From: Burkholderia cepacia ATCC 25416
GTDB lineage: Bacteria > Pseudomonadota > Gammaproteobacteria > Burkholderiales > Burkholderiaceae
Assembly: GCF_001411495.1 (NCBI RefSeq)
Contig: NZ_CP012982.1
Location: 1,984,001-2,048,000, forward strand
Reading direction: 5' to 3'
Length of the DNA: 64,000 bases
Position 1 is the first letter of the stretch. Each line of letters opens with the position of its first letter. The notes beneath the pieces are model-generated. The model saw only the letters and a program-made list of their open reading frames with translations. It was not told the DNA's origin and searched no databases. Position numbers and translations under genes: made by a program. Shown here in pieces: positions 9,023-16,800 of this stretch.

Positions 9023-9036
9023 GGACAACGACTAAA
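9023..9036 (+). promoter_or_regulatory. Shared motif GGAC-N4-ACTAAA, copy A
   Basis: GGACAACGACTAAA. It lies 135 bp upstream of the set-2 pilin start, and a second copy begins 32 bp further away (three helical turns). Other copies occur at 28697 (exopolysaccharide promoter region, one mismatch) and 42478 (kinase promoter region). Confidence 0.5.
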
Positions 9037-9054
9037 TCACCATCCTTACTAATG

Positions 9055-9068
9055 GGACAAGTACTAAA
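9055..9068 (+). promoter_or_regulatory. Shared motif GGAC-N4-ACTAAA, copy B
   Basis: GGACAAGTACTAAA, same orientation as copy A and starting 32 bp from it. Direct repeats on one face of the helix are typical of cooperative binding by a dimeric regulator. The binding protein is unknown. Confidence 0.5.
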
Positions 9069-9724
9069 CCCGAAGGGGTGGCAAGGATGTTCAGGAAATC
9101 TGGGTGAATTGTTAAATTCCGGGCGTGTGCCGGATGGGAGCCACTGGCGCAGGCCGCGAGCGGACATGAGTGCCCCCTCCGTACGAACAACAAGGCAATG
9201 TCGTCTTGTCTTATTCGAATAGATGTGAAATGTGAATTGTCTGTATTCCGCTGCCGGGGTGGGTCAAATCAAACCGGCTTCCGATATTTGATGCGCGGTG
9301 TCGGGTCGGGCATTGATACCGATCACCCGACATCACGGTGTGGCGGCGCCGGCGTCGACAACGCCTGCTGAATGAGCATTGCTGACATTTTCTGCTCGAA
9401 TTGCCGGCCTTCATAGTCGAATCTGCTTTGAACAGGTTGTACGTCGCTACGGCCACGCGGAGTCCGCGGTGCTATCCGACAGCATCCGACTTCAGTTGCA
9501 TGTGTGCCGCCGTATTTCGAGCGTGTGGGGCGGGCATACGAATGCAGGCAAGACGCGGGTCGTTTGAAAAGGACTTGGCAGTCCGGGCGCAAGGTGATTG
9601 GCCCGAAGCCTCCACAGGCGGCCCAGTGAATGCCAGAAGCACAGGCTTTTGTGCGTGACCTCGGACACGAATTGTCAAATTCATCTAACAATCAACGATT
9701 TAAAAAGATGGATTTCGTGTTTTC

Positions 9725-9738
9725 GTACGAGTACTAGG
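9725..9738 (+). promoter_or_regulatory. Weak copy of the shared motif before the CS1-type pilin
   Basis: GTACGAGTACTAGG keeps the AGTACTA core and matches copy B at 10 of 14 positions. It lies 154 bp upstream of the CS1-type pilin start. Low weight on its own. Confidence 0.25.
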
Positions 9739-9891
9739 GTGATTGGCCGGATGATTGGAATTCGTCCCATTTCCCACTCGCCACGAGTCATCGAAAATAG
9801 CGTCAGTGGAATTGATCTTCCACACATCGAATTTCGATTAATTCATCGCAATTCGATTCCTGAAACGCAATTTTTAAATAGAGATCATTCG

Positions 9892-10419
9892 ATGAAACTC
9901 AGCAAACTCGTTCTGGCACTGGGCGTAACCGGCGCACTGTTCGGCATGGCGCATACGGCGCAAGCCGAACCCGTGTCGAAGAAAATCACGCTGACCGCGC
10001 AGATCAACGACGGCATCTTCGTGTCGAAGCCGGATGGTTCGACCTGGTACAGCACGGAAGAACTCGAAGCCAGCGACTACACGCAGTCGAAGTTCTCGAA
10101 GACGCTGCCGGTCCGCGTGTGGACGAAGAACCCCGAGTTCAACATTTCGCTGGCGCAGCCGCTGAAGCTGTCGAGCGGCTACTACGAAATGAAGAACGCC
10201 AAGGTTCAACTGACCAGCCAGGCGGGCGACGCCGAAGTCAAGTTCGGCGCGCAGCAGAAGATCACGCAAACGACCGCGGGCAACGGCGGCTTCGACGAAA
10301 TCCACAACCTGCAGATCAACGTCGATGCGCCCACGCAAGTCGGCACCGTGACCACCAACGGCAGCTACAGCGGCGATCTCGTCATGGTGTTCGAGCCGGT
10401 CTCGTCTGCGGCTCCGTAA
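9892..10419 (+). CDS. CS1/CblA-type major fimbrial subunit
   Basis: A 175-residue pilin of the alpha (CS1/CFA-I/cable) family. The start at 9892 (MKLSKLVLALGVTG) is chosen because the signal peptide ends AHTAQA; GAGATC lies upstream. The mature chain opens EPVSKKITLTAQINDGIFVS. As in that family, it lacks cysteines and ends with a hydrophobic strand (GDLVMVFEPVSSAAP). It is the first gene of a plus-strand cluster and is separated from the usher by a strong terminator, a layout that favours excess pilin. The family includes CblA of Burkholderia cable pili; identity with cblA is not claimed. Confidence 0.9.
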   Translation: MKLSKLVLALGVTGALFGMAHTAQAEPVSKKITLTAQINDGIFVSKPDGSTWYSTEELEASDYTQSKFSKTLPVRVWTKNPEFNISLAQPLKLSSGYYEMKNAKVQLTSQAGDAEVKFGAQQKITQTTAGNGGFDEIHNLQINVDAPTQVGTVTTNGSYSGDLVMVFEPVSSAAP

Positions 10420-10440
10420 GCCAGGTAAGCGGGCTGATGA

Positions 10441-10468
10441 GAGGCCCCATCAGGGGCTTCTTTTTTTA
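10441..10468 (+). terminator. Rho-independent terminator/attenuator after CS1-type pilin
   Basis: GAGGCCCC, loop ATCA, GGGGCTTC, then a run of T. The eight-base stem has one G-T wobble. It lies 21 bp after the pilin stop and 58 bp before the usher start, with no obvious new promoter between, so usher and chaperone expression probably depends on read-through. Confidence 0.85.
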
Positions 10469-10525
10469 CGCCGTTTCAAGAATAAATCGCGTGTCCATCC
10501 TTTCAAATCCGCCATAAGAGACAAC

Positions 10526-12823
10526 GTGTTCGCCGATCAAGTTCCCTTCAAATTCAACAAGCTGTGGCTGGGTGCGTTCCTTTTTGTTTCGTCGCATTCA
10601 TTTGCAGAGCTTAAGGTCTCGTACGGAGTACCTGAAGGGTTCAGCGCGGCCGAGATGGATGACAGCGCGAATTATGTAGCGACGTTCAAAGGACGGACGC
10701 TGCCGGGGTTCATCGGCTATTCGCAAGCGGATGGCGCCCTCACGTTCGATGCGGGCAAATATGAGGAAAACGGCGTTCCTGCGGAGGACATCCGCACCTT
10801 AACGAACGTCGTTTCGAAACTGGATTACAAGCGTTGCAGCAAGGGCTGCGACGTCGAGGTCGACGGTTACTACGTCACCGTCGACAAGATGAAGCGGTCG
10901 ATTTCGATTCGCGGCAAGCGCGAAGATTATGTCGCGCCGCAGACGAGCCTGGGCATCGTCAACAATCAGTCACTGGACTTGCGCGCCGCGTCAGATGGCT
11001 ACCGGGCCGCGAACTTCAACGGCAACACCTGGGTCGGCCTGCCGTCGCAGAGCTTCGGCTACGTGAGCTGGTACGCGAACCAGACGTCGTCGCGTTACGG
11101 CAGTGGCGGCACGCGCGGCGTGTCGTCGTATTACCTGCAGAAGAACTTTGCCAACACGTATGTGCGGGCAGGCAAGCAGAACAACATCGACTATGCGTCG
11201 GGTTCGGTCAGTACGCTGCTTTCGCCGAGCTTCGACCAGTTCGTGACGGTCGGCAGCCAGACACACCTGCAGGTCAACAACAATGCCGGGTCGCTGATTC
11301 TCTATGCGACCGCGGAAGGGAATTACGAGTTTTACCGCAGCGGCCGCCTGATCATGAAGCGGCCGGCGGCGATCGGCCGCAACGAGATCAGCTTCGCCGA
11401 TCTTCCGGGCGGCTACTACTCGGTGGAGGTGCGCCTTGTCGACCGCAACGGCAACGTGGTTGCCCGCGAAACCCGCGAAATCAACAACCTCAACTTCGGG
11501 GCAACGGGCGGCGGCAATTCGTGGCATGTGACGGCCGGCAAGGACATGGACGAAGGCGGGTTTCTGGTCGAGGCCGGCCTGAGCCGAAACCTGAAGCAGT
11601 TCTATGTGAACGCGTCGATGCTTGCGGGGCACGACGGGAAATGGGCCGCGGAAGTGAACGTGACGCGCCCGACGCAAATCGCCGGCATCGACGTCGCGCC
11701 CACGCTCGGCGTGCTGAGCGGGGAGAGGGGCGTCGGCGGTTACGCGAACATTTCGCTGGCGAGTGAAGCGCTCGGCAGCCTGATGGTGAGCCGTTACCAG
11801 AACACCGACGTGTCGCGCTTCTATCGGGGGCAGCCGAGCACGGCCGTGTCTTACAGCCGCACCATCCGCAAGGCGACCGTCGGCTACAACTATCAGCAGT
11901 CGAATTCCGGTGCGGCCCATCAGGCGGAAGTGCGCTGGAACTATCGCCCGAACGGGTTGTGGGGCACCTTTGCGCTGGGTGTGCAGAAGGGTGGCTTCCA
12001 GCGCGGCAACGGCGGTTATGGCGTGTACTTCAACATGACCATGATGCTGGACAAGGTGCAGGCGAGCTTCAGCGCCGCGCATTCCGGCGGGCAGACGCAG
12101 TTGAGCGGCGATGTCCGCAAGGATTTCCAGGACAGCTTCGGCACGTCGTCGATCGGATTGAATGCGAACCGCGTCGGCAACGACTACGGCGTCAATGTCT
12201 ACGGCAGCCGGTCCGGCACGCGCGGCGACGCGTCGCTGAACCTCGGCCACAGCAGCGCGGGCAGCAACGTGGACTTCAACTACCGCGGCATGGTGGCGGC
12301 GAACAAGGACGGCGTCGCGTTCGGGCGCTACAGTCCGAGCGGCAGCGCGATGCTGCTGAAGACGCCGAAGATCGACGGCATGAAGTACGGCTTCAACGTC
12401 GAGGGCGCCCCGGTTGCCGGCGACAGCACCTATGCGGTGCCGCTGAACGCATACAACGATGTCGCGTTCGCCCGCGTGCTGAGCAACAGCCAGGATCTCG
12501 ACATGAACATCGAAGTGCCGGCGAACATCGTCCGCGCGCATCCGGGGCAGGTGTATTCGGCGAAGGCGCGGGTCGACATCAACATGATCTACAGCGGCTT
12601 CCTGACGGACGCCGACGGCAAGCCCATCGACGGGAAAGTGGTGGAAACCGGCGATACGGTCCACCGGAACGGACTGTTCTCGATCGTCAGCAAGAAGATG
12701 CTGAGCATGGTTACCGTGCAGCGCGACGATCGCCGTTATAGCTGCGACCTGAAGGAAGCGAAGGGCAGCAATTACAGCTGCGAGCTCACGACCGATACGA
12801 ATGCAGGAGAGGAAACGAAATGA
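10526..12823 (+). CDS. CS1-type (TcfC/CblC-like) outer-membrane usher
   Basis: A 765-residue usher of the alpha-fimbrial type, shorter than the 881-residue classical usher in this window and unrelated in local sequence. The GTG start at 10526 follows AAGAGA. The signal peptide ends SSHSFA; the mature chain begins ELKVSYGVPEGF, typical of TcfC-like proteins. The N-terminal domain is followed by the plug/barrel region (YATAEGNYEFYRSGRLIMK, FADLPGGYYSVEVRLVD) and many amphipathic strands. The C-terminal region is YSCDLKEAKGSNYSCEL, with two Cys. Its stop overlaps the next ATG (ATGA), so usher and chaperone are translationally coupled. Confidence 0.93.
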   Translation: MFADQVPFKFNKLWLGAFLFVSSHSFAELKVSYGVPEGFSAAEMDDSANYVATFKGRTLPGFIGYSQADGALTFDAGKYEENGVPAEDIRTLTNVVSKLDYKRCSKGCDVEVDGYYVTVDKMKRSISIRGKREDYVAPQTSLGIVNNQSLDLRAASDGYRAANFNGNTWVGLPSQSFGYVSWYANQTSSRYGSGGTRGVSSYYLQKNFANTYVRAGKQNNIDYASGSVSTLLSPSFDQFVTVGSQTHLQVNNNAGSLILYATAEGNYEFYRSGRLIMKRPAAIGRNEISFADLPGGYYSVEVRLVDRNGNVVARETREINNLNFGATGGGNSWHVTAGKDMDEGGFLVEAGLSRNLKQFYVNASMLAGHDGKWAAEVNVTRPTQIAGIDVAPTLGVLSGERGVGGYANISLASEALGSLMVSRYQNTDVSRFYRGQPSTAVSYSRTIRKATVGYNYQQSNSGAAHQAEVRWNYRPNGLWGTFALGVQKGGFQRGNGGYGVYFNMTMMLDKVQASFSAAHSGGQTQLSGDVRKDFQDSFGTSSIGLNANRVGNDYGVNVYGSRSGTRGDASLNLGHSSAGSNVDFNYRGMVAANKDGVAFGRYSPSGSAMLLKTPKIDGMKYGFNVEGAPVAGDSTYAVPLNAYNDVAFARVLSNSQDLDMNIEVPANIVRAHPGQVYSAKARVDINMIYSGFLTDADGKPIDGKVVETGDTVHRNGLFSIVSKKMLSMVTVQRDDRRYSCDLKEAKGSNYSCELTTDTNAGEETK

Positions 12824-13506
12824 ACATGAATTTGCGAACCATGCTTCCCGCGCTGTGCGGGCTGCTGCTGGCGACGATCCAACCGGCCCATGCCGAAGGC
12901 GAGCTGATGGTGATGCCCGCGACGACCAAGGTGTTCAACGCGCACGAGCAGAAGGTGACGGTGAAAAACATGGGCGATGCGCCGCTCTATCTGAACGTGT
13001 CGGTGCAGAAGGTCACGAACCCGGGCAAGACACCGGAAAACAAGGTCGCGCTGGGCGATCTCGAGCACCCCGGCGTACTGGCCAGCCCGGACAAGTTGAC
13101 GCTCGGCCCGGGCCAGACGCGCGCAATCGTCCTGAAGTCGCTCGCGGAGCCGGAGCAGGAAGCGCTGTACCGCTTGTACATCCTGCCGGTACGGTCACTC
13201 AAGGTTGATGACGCGCCGAAAGAGAAGATTACGGCGCCGATGTCGGTCGCGATCGGTTACGGCGTGCTCGTGCGGCACATGCCGCCGCCGGGCAAGCAGC
13301 AGTCGGGCTGGACACATCGCTGCGAGAGTGGCGGGATGACGCTCGAGAGCACGGGCAATATTCGCCAGATTTTCAACGATGTGAAGGTCGATCAATCGGC
13401 TGCCCCGCAGACCATCGCACTGTTCCCCGGTACGCCGCAGCATTTTGCGACCAAGCGGATGTCGTTGCGCATCGACGAAAAGCCGATGACGCTGGAATGC
13501 CCGTGA
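12820..13506 (+). CDS. CS1-type fimbrial chaperone (two-domain)
   Basis: A 228-residue chaperone. ATGA overlap with the usher stop and GAGAGGAAACGAA just upstream support the start. The signal peptide ends TIQPAHA and the mature chain starts EGELMVMPATTKVF. Domain 1 contains YLNVSVQKVTNPGKTPE and PDKLTLGPGQTRAIVLK, the G1-strand region used to cap pilins. Domain 2 (from about 145) contains VAIGYGVLVRHMPP and one Cys pair (HRCESGG and LECP). The same domain-1 pattern recurs in the next gene and in the chaperone at 15941-16639. Confidence 0.9.
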   Translation: MNMNLRTMLPALCGLLLATIQPAHAEGELMVMPATTKVFNAHEQKVTVKNMGDAPLYLNVSVQKVTNPGKTPENKVALGDLEHPGVLASPDKLTLGPGQTRAIVLKSLAEPEQEALYRLYILPVRSLKVDDAPKEKITAPMSVAIGYGVLVRHMPPPGKQQSGWTHRCESGGMTLESTGNIRQIFNDVKVDQSAAPQTIALFPGTPQHFATKRMSLRIDEKPMTLECP

Positions 13507-13979
13507 TGACGCACAAGCGGCGCTGGGCGCTGGGCATGCTTGCGGCGCTGTGCTGCACCAGCAGCATGGCGGCGGGAATTCTGAAATTGTCCCGCACTGA
13601 ACTGACGCTGGAGCCGGGAATACCGGCAAGCGAGTTGTACGTAGAGAACACCGGCGATACACCGCTTTACCTGAATGTCGAACAGCACTTGCTGACCAAT
13701 CCGGGTGACACCCCGGAGCATCTAGTCCCGGTTGCCGAAGTGAAGCAGCCGAGCCTGTTCGTGCTTCCCGGTCGGTTGACACTGGCGCCAGGGCAGAAGT
13801 ATCGAATGGGATTGAAGGAACTGAGCACGCCGTCACGCACGCAGGTATGGCGAATCACGTTTCGGCCGAAGGAGCGGGTGCTTGTCGATGCCGGGGAAAG
13901 CGAAGGCGCACCGGCGCCGTTGTTCATCAATGTCGGGTATGGCGTGGTGATTTACCAGCGCGCAGCACAGGAGAAATAG
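13506..13979 (+). CDS. One-domain chaperone-like periplasmic protein
   Basis: About 157 residues. The ATG at 13506 overlaps the preceding stop by one base (TGATG); an in-frame ATG at 13497 is also possible. The signal peptide ends SSMA, then AGILKLSRTELTLEPG. It matches only the first Ig-like domain of the preceding chaperone (YLNVEQHLLTNPGDTPEH, GRLTLAPGQKYRMGLKEL, NVGYGVVIYQR) and stops where domain 2 should begin. Either it is a chaperone that lost domain 2 or an intended small accessory, for example dedicated to the tip protein encoded next. The stop is followed by a 10-bp inverted repeat. Confidence 0.8.
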   Translation: MTHKRRWALGMLAALCCTSSMAAGILKLSRTELTLEPGIPASELYVENTGDTPLYLNVEQHLLTNPGDTPEHLVPVAEVKQPSLFVLPGRLTLAPGQKYRMGLKELSTPSRTQVWRITFRPKERVLVDAGESEGAPAPLFINVGYGVVIYQRAAQEK

Positions 13980-13981
13980 CT

Positions 13982-14025
13982 CGCTCGTGTTAAGGCGGAA
14001 TACGCCCTTGCTTCGAACACGAGCG
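13982..14025 (+). other. 10-bp perfect inverted repeat before tip protein gene
   Basis: CGCTCGTGTT (13982-13991) and AACACGAGCG (14016-14025) are exact complements. The 24-base interval contains a smaller imperfect hairpin (AAGGCG/CGCCCTT). It begins three bases after the one-domain chaperone stop. No T-run follows. It could be an mRNA-processing or stability element, or an operator for a promoter serving the tip gene. Confidence 0.5.
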
Positions 14026-14150
14026 CCGATGCAGGCATTACCGCGTCCATTGCATGACGACGGAGATATATCGTCACATGGTCAAGAACGGTGTGTCTGG
14101 CACCCAAGCCGACTGTTGCGATGATGAAATTAAACTTTCAATTTATCGAA

Positions 14151-15197
14151 ATGAAAAAATTGATCAGCAATATCGGAATGTTGAGAAAGTGGCGACGTTA
14201 TGTGTTCGCATTGTGCTTTACTGCGCTGCCCTTCGACGCATCCGCGCAAATCTTCAAGCTTCAGCTTGCCAACGTTGCCAATAGCTATGGGGCATGTTCG
14301 TGGAGAAACAATGGGGATGGAACCAGCACGATCAACGTGACCATCAACTATCGAACGATCACGGGGAATTTGGGGAAAACTTCTTCGGGTGCACTCGCAC
14401 CCGACACGGTATTCAATTCGCGGGGGATATTGATATACACATACGATAGAAACGGGAAATTGAATCCAAGCAGTGCGGCGGCCAGGTACGTGGCACTCAA
14501 TGGCGTAAGAAGTAGCAAATCATACGAGGGCATGGGTTATGTGATGTATCATAATGGCAGAGATAATACGTTAGTGAATTGGGGCACAAAACAAGCGTTC
14601 ACGGCCGACGTCGAGGTTAATATCAACAATTCGGCAATCAAGGATTGGCCTGGGGTCGCTATTAGAGCCGGTAATTATACGTACGGCGATGACATCGGCG
14701 AAATCACCGGTGCCGCTTATCTCAATGGTATGGGGAGCACGGGTTCGTGCAAGGTGGTGAACCCGACGGTCCCGCCGCCACCGCCGCCGCCCGCTATCAC
14801 CATCGATATGGCCGCGCCGGATTGGAATCTGGGCGAACTGCCGCGGGGTGAAGGTGTGAAAACGCTCGCCACGCCCGCACAGCAACTGTGCTTCACGTAC
14901 ACCGGCGTCGACAGTTCCCGAAATTTCGTCATCAATGCAACGAATGCGAATGGTGTTTCAGGCAATCGCTACCTGCTCAAGAACATCAGCAAGCCGAAAC
15001 AGGCGGTTCCCTACAGCGTGACGCTGGATAGCGGAAGCGCCACCTTTCCGTTGCCGAACAGCAGTAATAGCCCGGTGAGGCTGAACAATGGCAATCGCAC
15101 GTGTTTCGTCCCGACGTTCAAGACGTCGGTAGACACGACCGCCGATACGGGCGACTACAGCGACGTACTGTCATTCACCATCGTGACCAAGTCCTAG
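14151..15197 (+). CDS. CS1-type fimbrial tip protein with proline linker (CblD/CooD-like)
   Basis: A secreted two-domain protein of about 348 residues. The start is uncertain: ATG codons at 14121, 14151 and 14178 all lack a good Shine-Dalgarno; 14151 gives MKKLISN followed by a membrane segment ending PFDASA. The N-terminal domain (with GACSWRNNGDG) is lower in G+C and richer in Asn/Ser/Tyr than neighbours. A linker of seven consecutive prolines follows TGSCKVVNPTV. The C-terminal domain carries LCFTYTGVDSSRNFVINAT and ends FVPTFKTSVDTTADTGDYSD, resembling the pilin-like half of alpha-fimbrial tip subunits. It lies between a chaperone and a second pilin. Confidence 0.7.
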   Translation: MKKLISNIGMLRKWRRYVFALCFTALPFDASAQIFKLQLANVANSYGACSWRNNGDGTSTINVTINYRTITGNLGKTSSGALAPDTVFNSRGILIYTYDRNGKLNPSSAAARYVALNGVRSSKSYEGMGYVMYHNGRDNTLVNWGTKQAFTADVEVNINNSAIKDWPGVAIRAGNYTYGDDIGEITGAAYLNGMGSTGSCKVVNPTVPPPPPPPAITIDMAAPDWNLGELPRGEGVKTLATPAQQLCFTYTGVDSSRNFVINATNANGVSGNRYLLKNISKPKQAVPYSVTLDSGSATFPLPNSSNSPVRLNNGNRTCFVPTFKTSVDTTADTGDYSDVLSFTIVTKS

Positions 15198-15205
15198 GGG
15201 GCGAG

Positions 15206-15751
15206 ATGAAGAAACGCATTTTCGGTTGGCTGCTTGTTGCGGTGGCCTTCATGCCGGCACTCGCTGCGGCGCAAATCATTTTGGTCAATGGCAAGAGCCA
15301 GAGCAAAGTTACGGCCCAAGTGACTCGCGCGGATAATCTGATCATCACGGACGACCAGGGCGGATGGTTCGGACAAGGCTTGACGATGCAGCAACTGGGT
15401 GGTTGGGAAACGGCTTACGAGGTGCAGGCACGACTGCGTGTCATTTCGACCGCCGGAAAATTCCGGGTCCGCATGGACCAGCCGCTGGAAATCAGGAACC
15501 AGGCGAAGCCGACCCAGGCATTCCAGACGCCGAAGGTCAACATGGGTGTCGAAGGCGCCGACCTCAAGCCGCTTACCGTTGGGCAGGGTATCGAATTCGA
15601 GAACCCGGCGCCGCCGTCGCCCAATATCGATTCGGAGGGGTACTACAATCTCGCAGTCTCCGCCTATCCGCCGGCTGGCGATTTCAAGAGCACGACCGGC
15701 ACCTATACAGGCACGTTGTCTTTGATCTTCGAGCCGATCGTGACGAAATAA
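15206..15751 (+). CDS. Second CS1-type fimbrial subunit (minor pilin)
   Basis: A 181-residue secreted protein starting 8 bp after the tip gene, with AGGGGGCGAG before the ATG. The signal peptide ends MPALAAA; the mature chain starts QIILVNGKSQSKVTAQVTRA. Overall plan matches the first pilin: no cysteines, EVQARLRVISTAGKFRVRM corresponding to VRVWTKNPEFNIS, and the same ending YTGTLSLIFEPIVTK versus YSGDLVMVFEPV. Two CS1-type pilins in one cluster suggest a major shaft subunit and a minor or adaptor subunit; which is which is inferred from gene order. Confidence 0.8.
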   Translation: MKKRIFGWLLVAVAFMPALAAAQIILVNGKSQSKVTAQVTRADNLIITDDQGGWFGQGLTMQQLGGWETAYEVQARLRVISTAGKFRVRMDQPLEIRNQAKPTQAFQTPKVNMGVEGADLKPLTVGQGIEFENPAPPSPNIDSEGYYNLAVSAYPPAGDFKSTTGTYTGTLSLIFEPIVTK

Positions 15752-15794
15752 CGAAGACGACCATGCCCGTCATCTGAGATGATGGAACATATTG

Positions 15795-15824
15795 CCGCCC
15801 GCCATTGTGCGGGCGGTGCATTTT
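15795..15824 (+). terminator. Terminator after second CS1-type pilin
   Basis: A perfect eight-base stem, CCGCCCGC (15795-15802) and GCGGGCGG (15809-15816), loop CATTGT, followed by TGCATTTT. It separates the main CS1 cluster from the last chaperone gene. Confidence 0.75.
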
Positions 15825-15940
15825 CCGTCCCTGATTGGCTGCGCGCATCATTAACAAGGGCCGTGTACGCGAAAGACAAGCGGCGCAAGACGATAGACGC
15901 GGCATCTTCCTGAAACTTGTCGATCCATCGAGACATGCCT

Positions 15941-16639
15941 ATGAAATTGCAAGTATTCAGTTTTCCGATTACGGCCATGATCGCCGGGTTCATCTCGGGT
16001 TCGGCCTTCGCGGCGATCGACGTGATGCCGAAGGAGATCGAGGTCGACAAGGGCACGACTTCCGTGCAGATCGTCAACAATGGCGACCGTCCGGAGTACG
16101 TGACGATTTCGCTGGCTCGCCTGCTCAACCCCGGGGTTCCATTGAAGGAAGAAGAACTCGAGCAGGTTGGAACCGCGGTAAAGCCGTCGCTGTACGCGTA
16201 CCCGTTCAAGTTGACCCTCGCGCCAAGGCAGACCAAGACCATCAAACTGAAGCCGACGCAGCCAGTTGAAACGGAAACGGTGTACCGCTTGGACGTCAAG
16301 CCGGTGATTCGGGTGTTGGCCGAAGAACGGCAGAAAGCTTCCGGCAGCATTGTCGTCAGCCTGGGATTCAGCGCGCTTGTCCGCCAGTTGCCTGCAAACG
16401 AACGCGAGGAATTGTCCGTGACGTGCGACGCATACGGTGCGCGCCTGACGGCCACCGGGAACGTGCGTTATGCGGTGAAAGACGCCAAGGTGGACGGCCA
16501 CGCCGTGGAAAAATTCAATGTCTACCCGGGTGTCCCGCGACCGCTGCAAGGGCATATCGTCGAGATCCCGGGGCAGCCGACCTGTCGCAGCAGTTCCGCG
16601 TCATCGGATACGAAGACGACCGGCTCCGACGGTCTTTGA
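15941..16639 (+). CDS. Additional CS1-type fimbrial chaperone
   Basis: About 232 residues from the ATG at 15941 (MKLQVFSFPITAM); an ATG two codons upstream is also possible. The signal peptide ends SGSAFA. Domain 1 contains AIDVMPKEIEVDKGTTSVQI and YPFKLTLAPRQTKTIKLKP. Domain 2 contains LGFSALVRQLPANEREELS, CDAYGARLTATGNVRYAV and a second Cys in QPTC, followed by a Ser/Thr-rich tail. It lies 190 bp after the second pilin behind a terminator, so it may have its own promoter. The fragment at 16801-17073 is a partial copy of it. Confidence 0.88.
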   Translation: MKLQVFSFPITAMIAGFISGSAFAAIDVMPKEIEVDKGTTSVQIVNNGDRPEYVTISLARLLNPGVPLKEEELEQVGTAVKPSLYAYPFKLTLAPRQTKTIKLKPTQPVETETVYRLDVKPVIRVLAEERQKASGSIVVSLGFSALVRQLPANEREELSVTCDAYGARLTATGNVRYAVKDAKVDGHAVEKFNVYPGVPRPLQGHIVEIPGQPTCRSSSASSDTKTTGSDGL

Positions 16640-16800
16640 TCGAACGGTATTCGTTAGCGGCAGGTCGGTTGTATTCCACCGATCTACCGCTTGCGTTTAC
16701 CGGGCCGGCCGTGCTGCTGCAGCAATCGGCACCTTCAATTGCTGCCGATTTCCGACACATGGAAATCAGGCATGGGGACGGATTCGCGGGAAGCCGCGAT
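16640..16800. other. Spacer between chaperone and truncated chaperone copy
   Basis: The reading frame of the downstream fragment is open here, but the encoded residues show no resemblance to a chaperone N-terminus, signal peptide or pilin. Probably degenerate sequence left by the rearrangement that truncated the duplicate. Confidence 0.4.

Larger units (their letters stand above)
8889..9891. other. Divergent regulatory region between the classical and CS1-type fimbrial clusters
   Basis: About 1 kb without a convincing gene. Nearest the minus-strand pilin it holds two GAGAT-NN-GTCTY palindromes (8936-8970) and two GGAC-N4-ACTAAA sites (9023, 9055). In the middle an 8-bp inverted repeat, TGTCGGGT (9299-9306) with ACCCGACA (9325-9332), could form a hairpin. 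The 200 bp before the plus-strand pilin are AT-rich and contain a weak motif copy at 9725. Several short overlapping ORFs at 9211-9691 encode no recognisable family and have no ribosome-binding site; they may be debris. Confidence 0.55.

Noticed and set aside
9211..9691. Short overlapping ORFs between the fimbrial clusters, considered as a transposase or small regulator
   Set aside because: No recognisable motif, no Shine-Dalgarno and no terminal inverted repeats; kept only as non-coding.
9892..15751. Calling the CS1-type genes cblA/cblC/cblD outright
   Set aside because: Family resemblance is clear, but gene order and extra genes differ from the cable operon and no alignment could be run.
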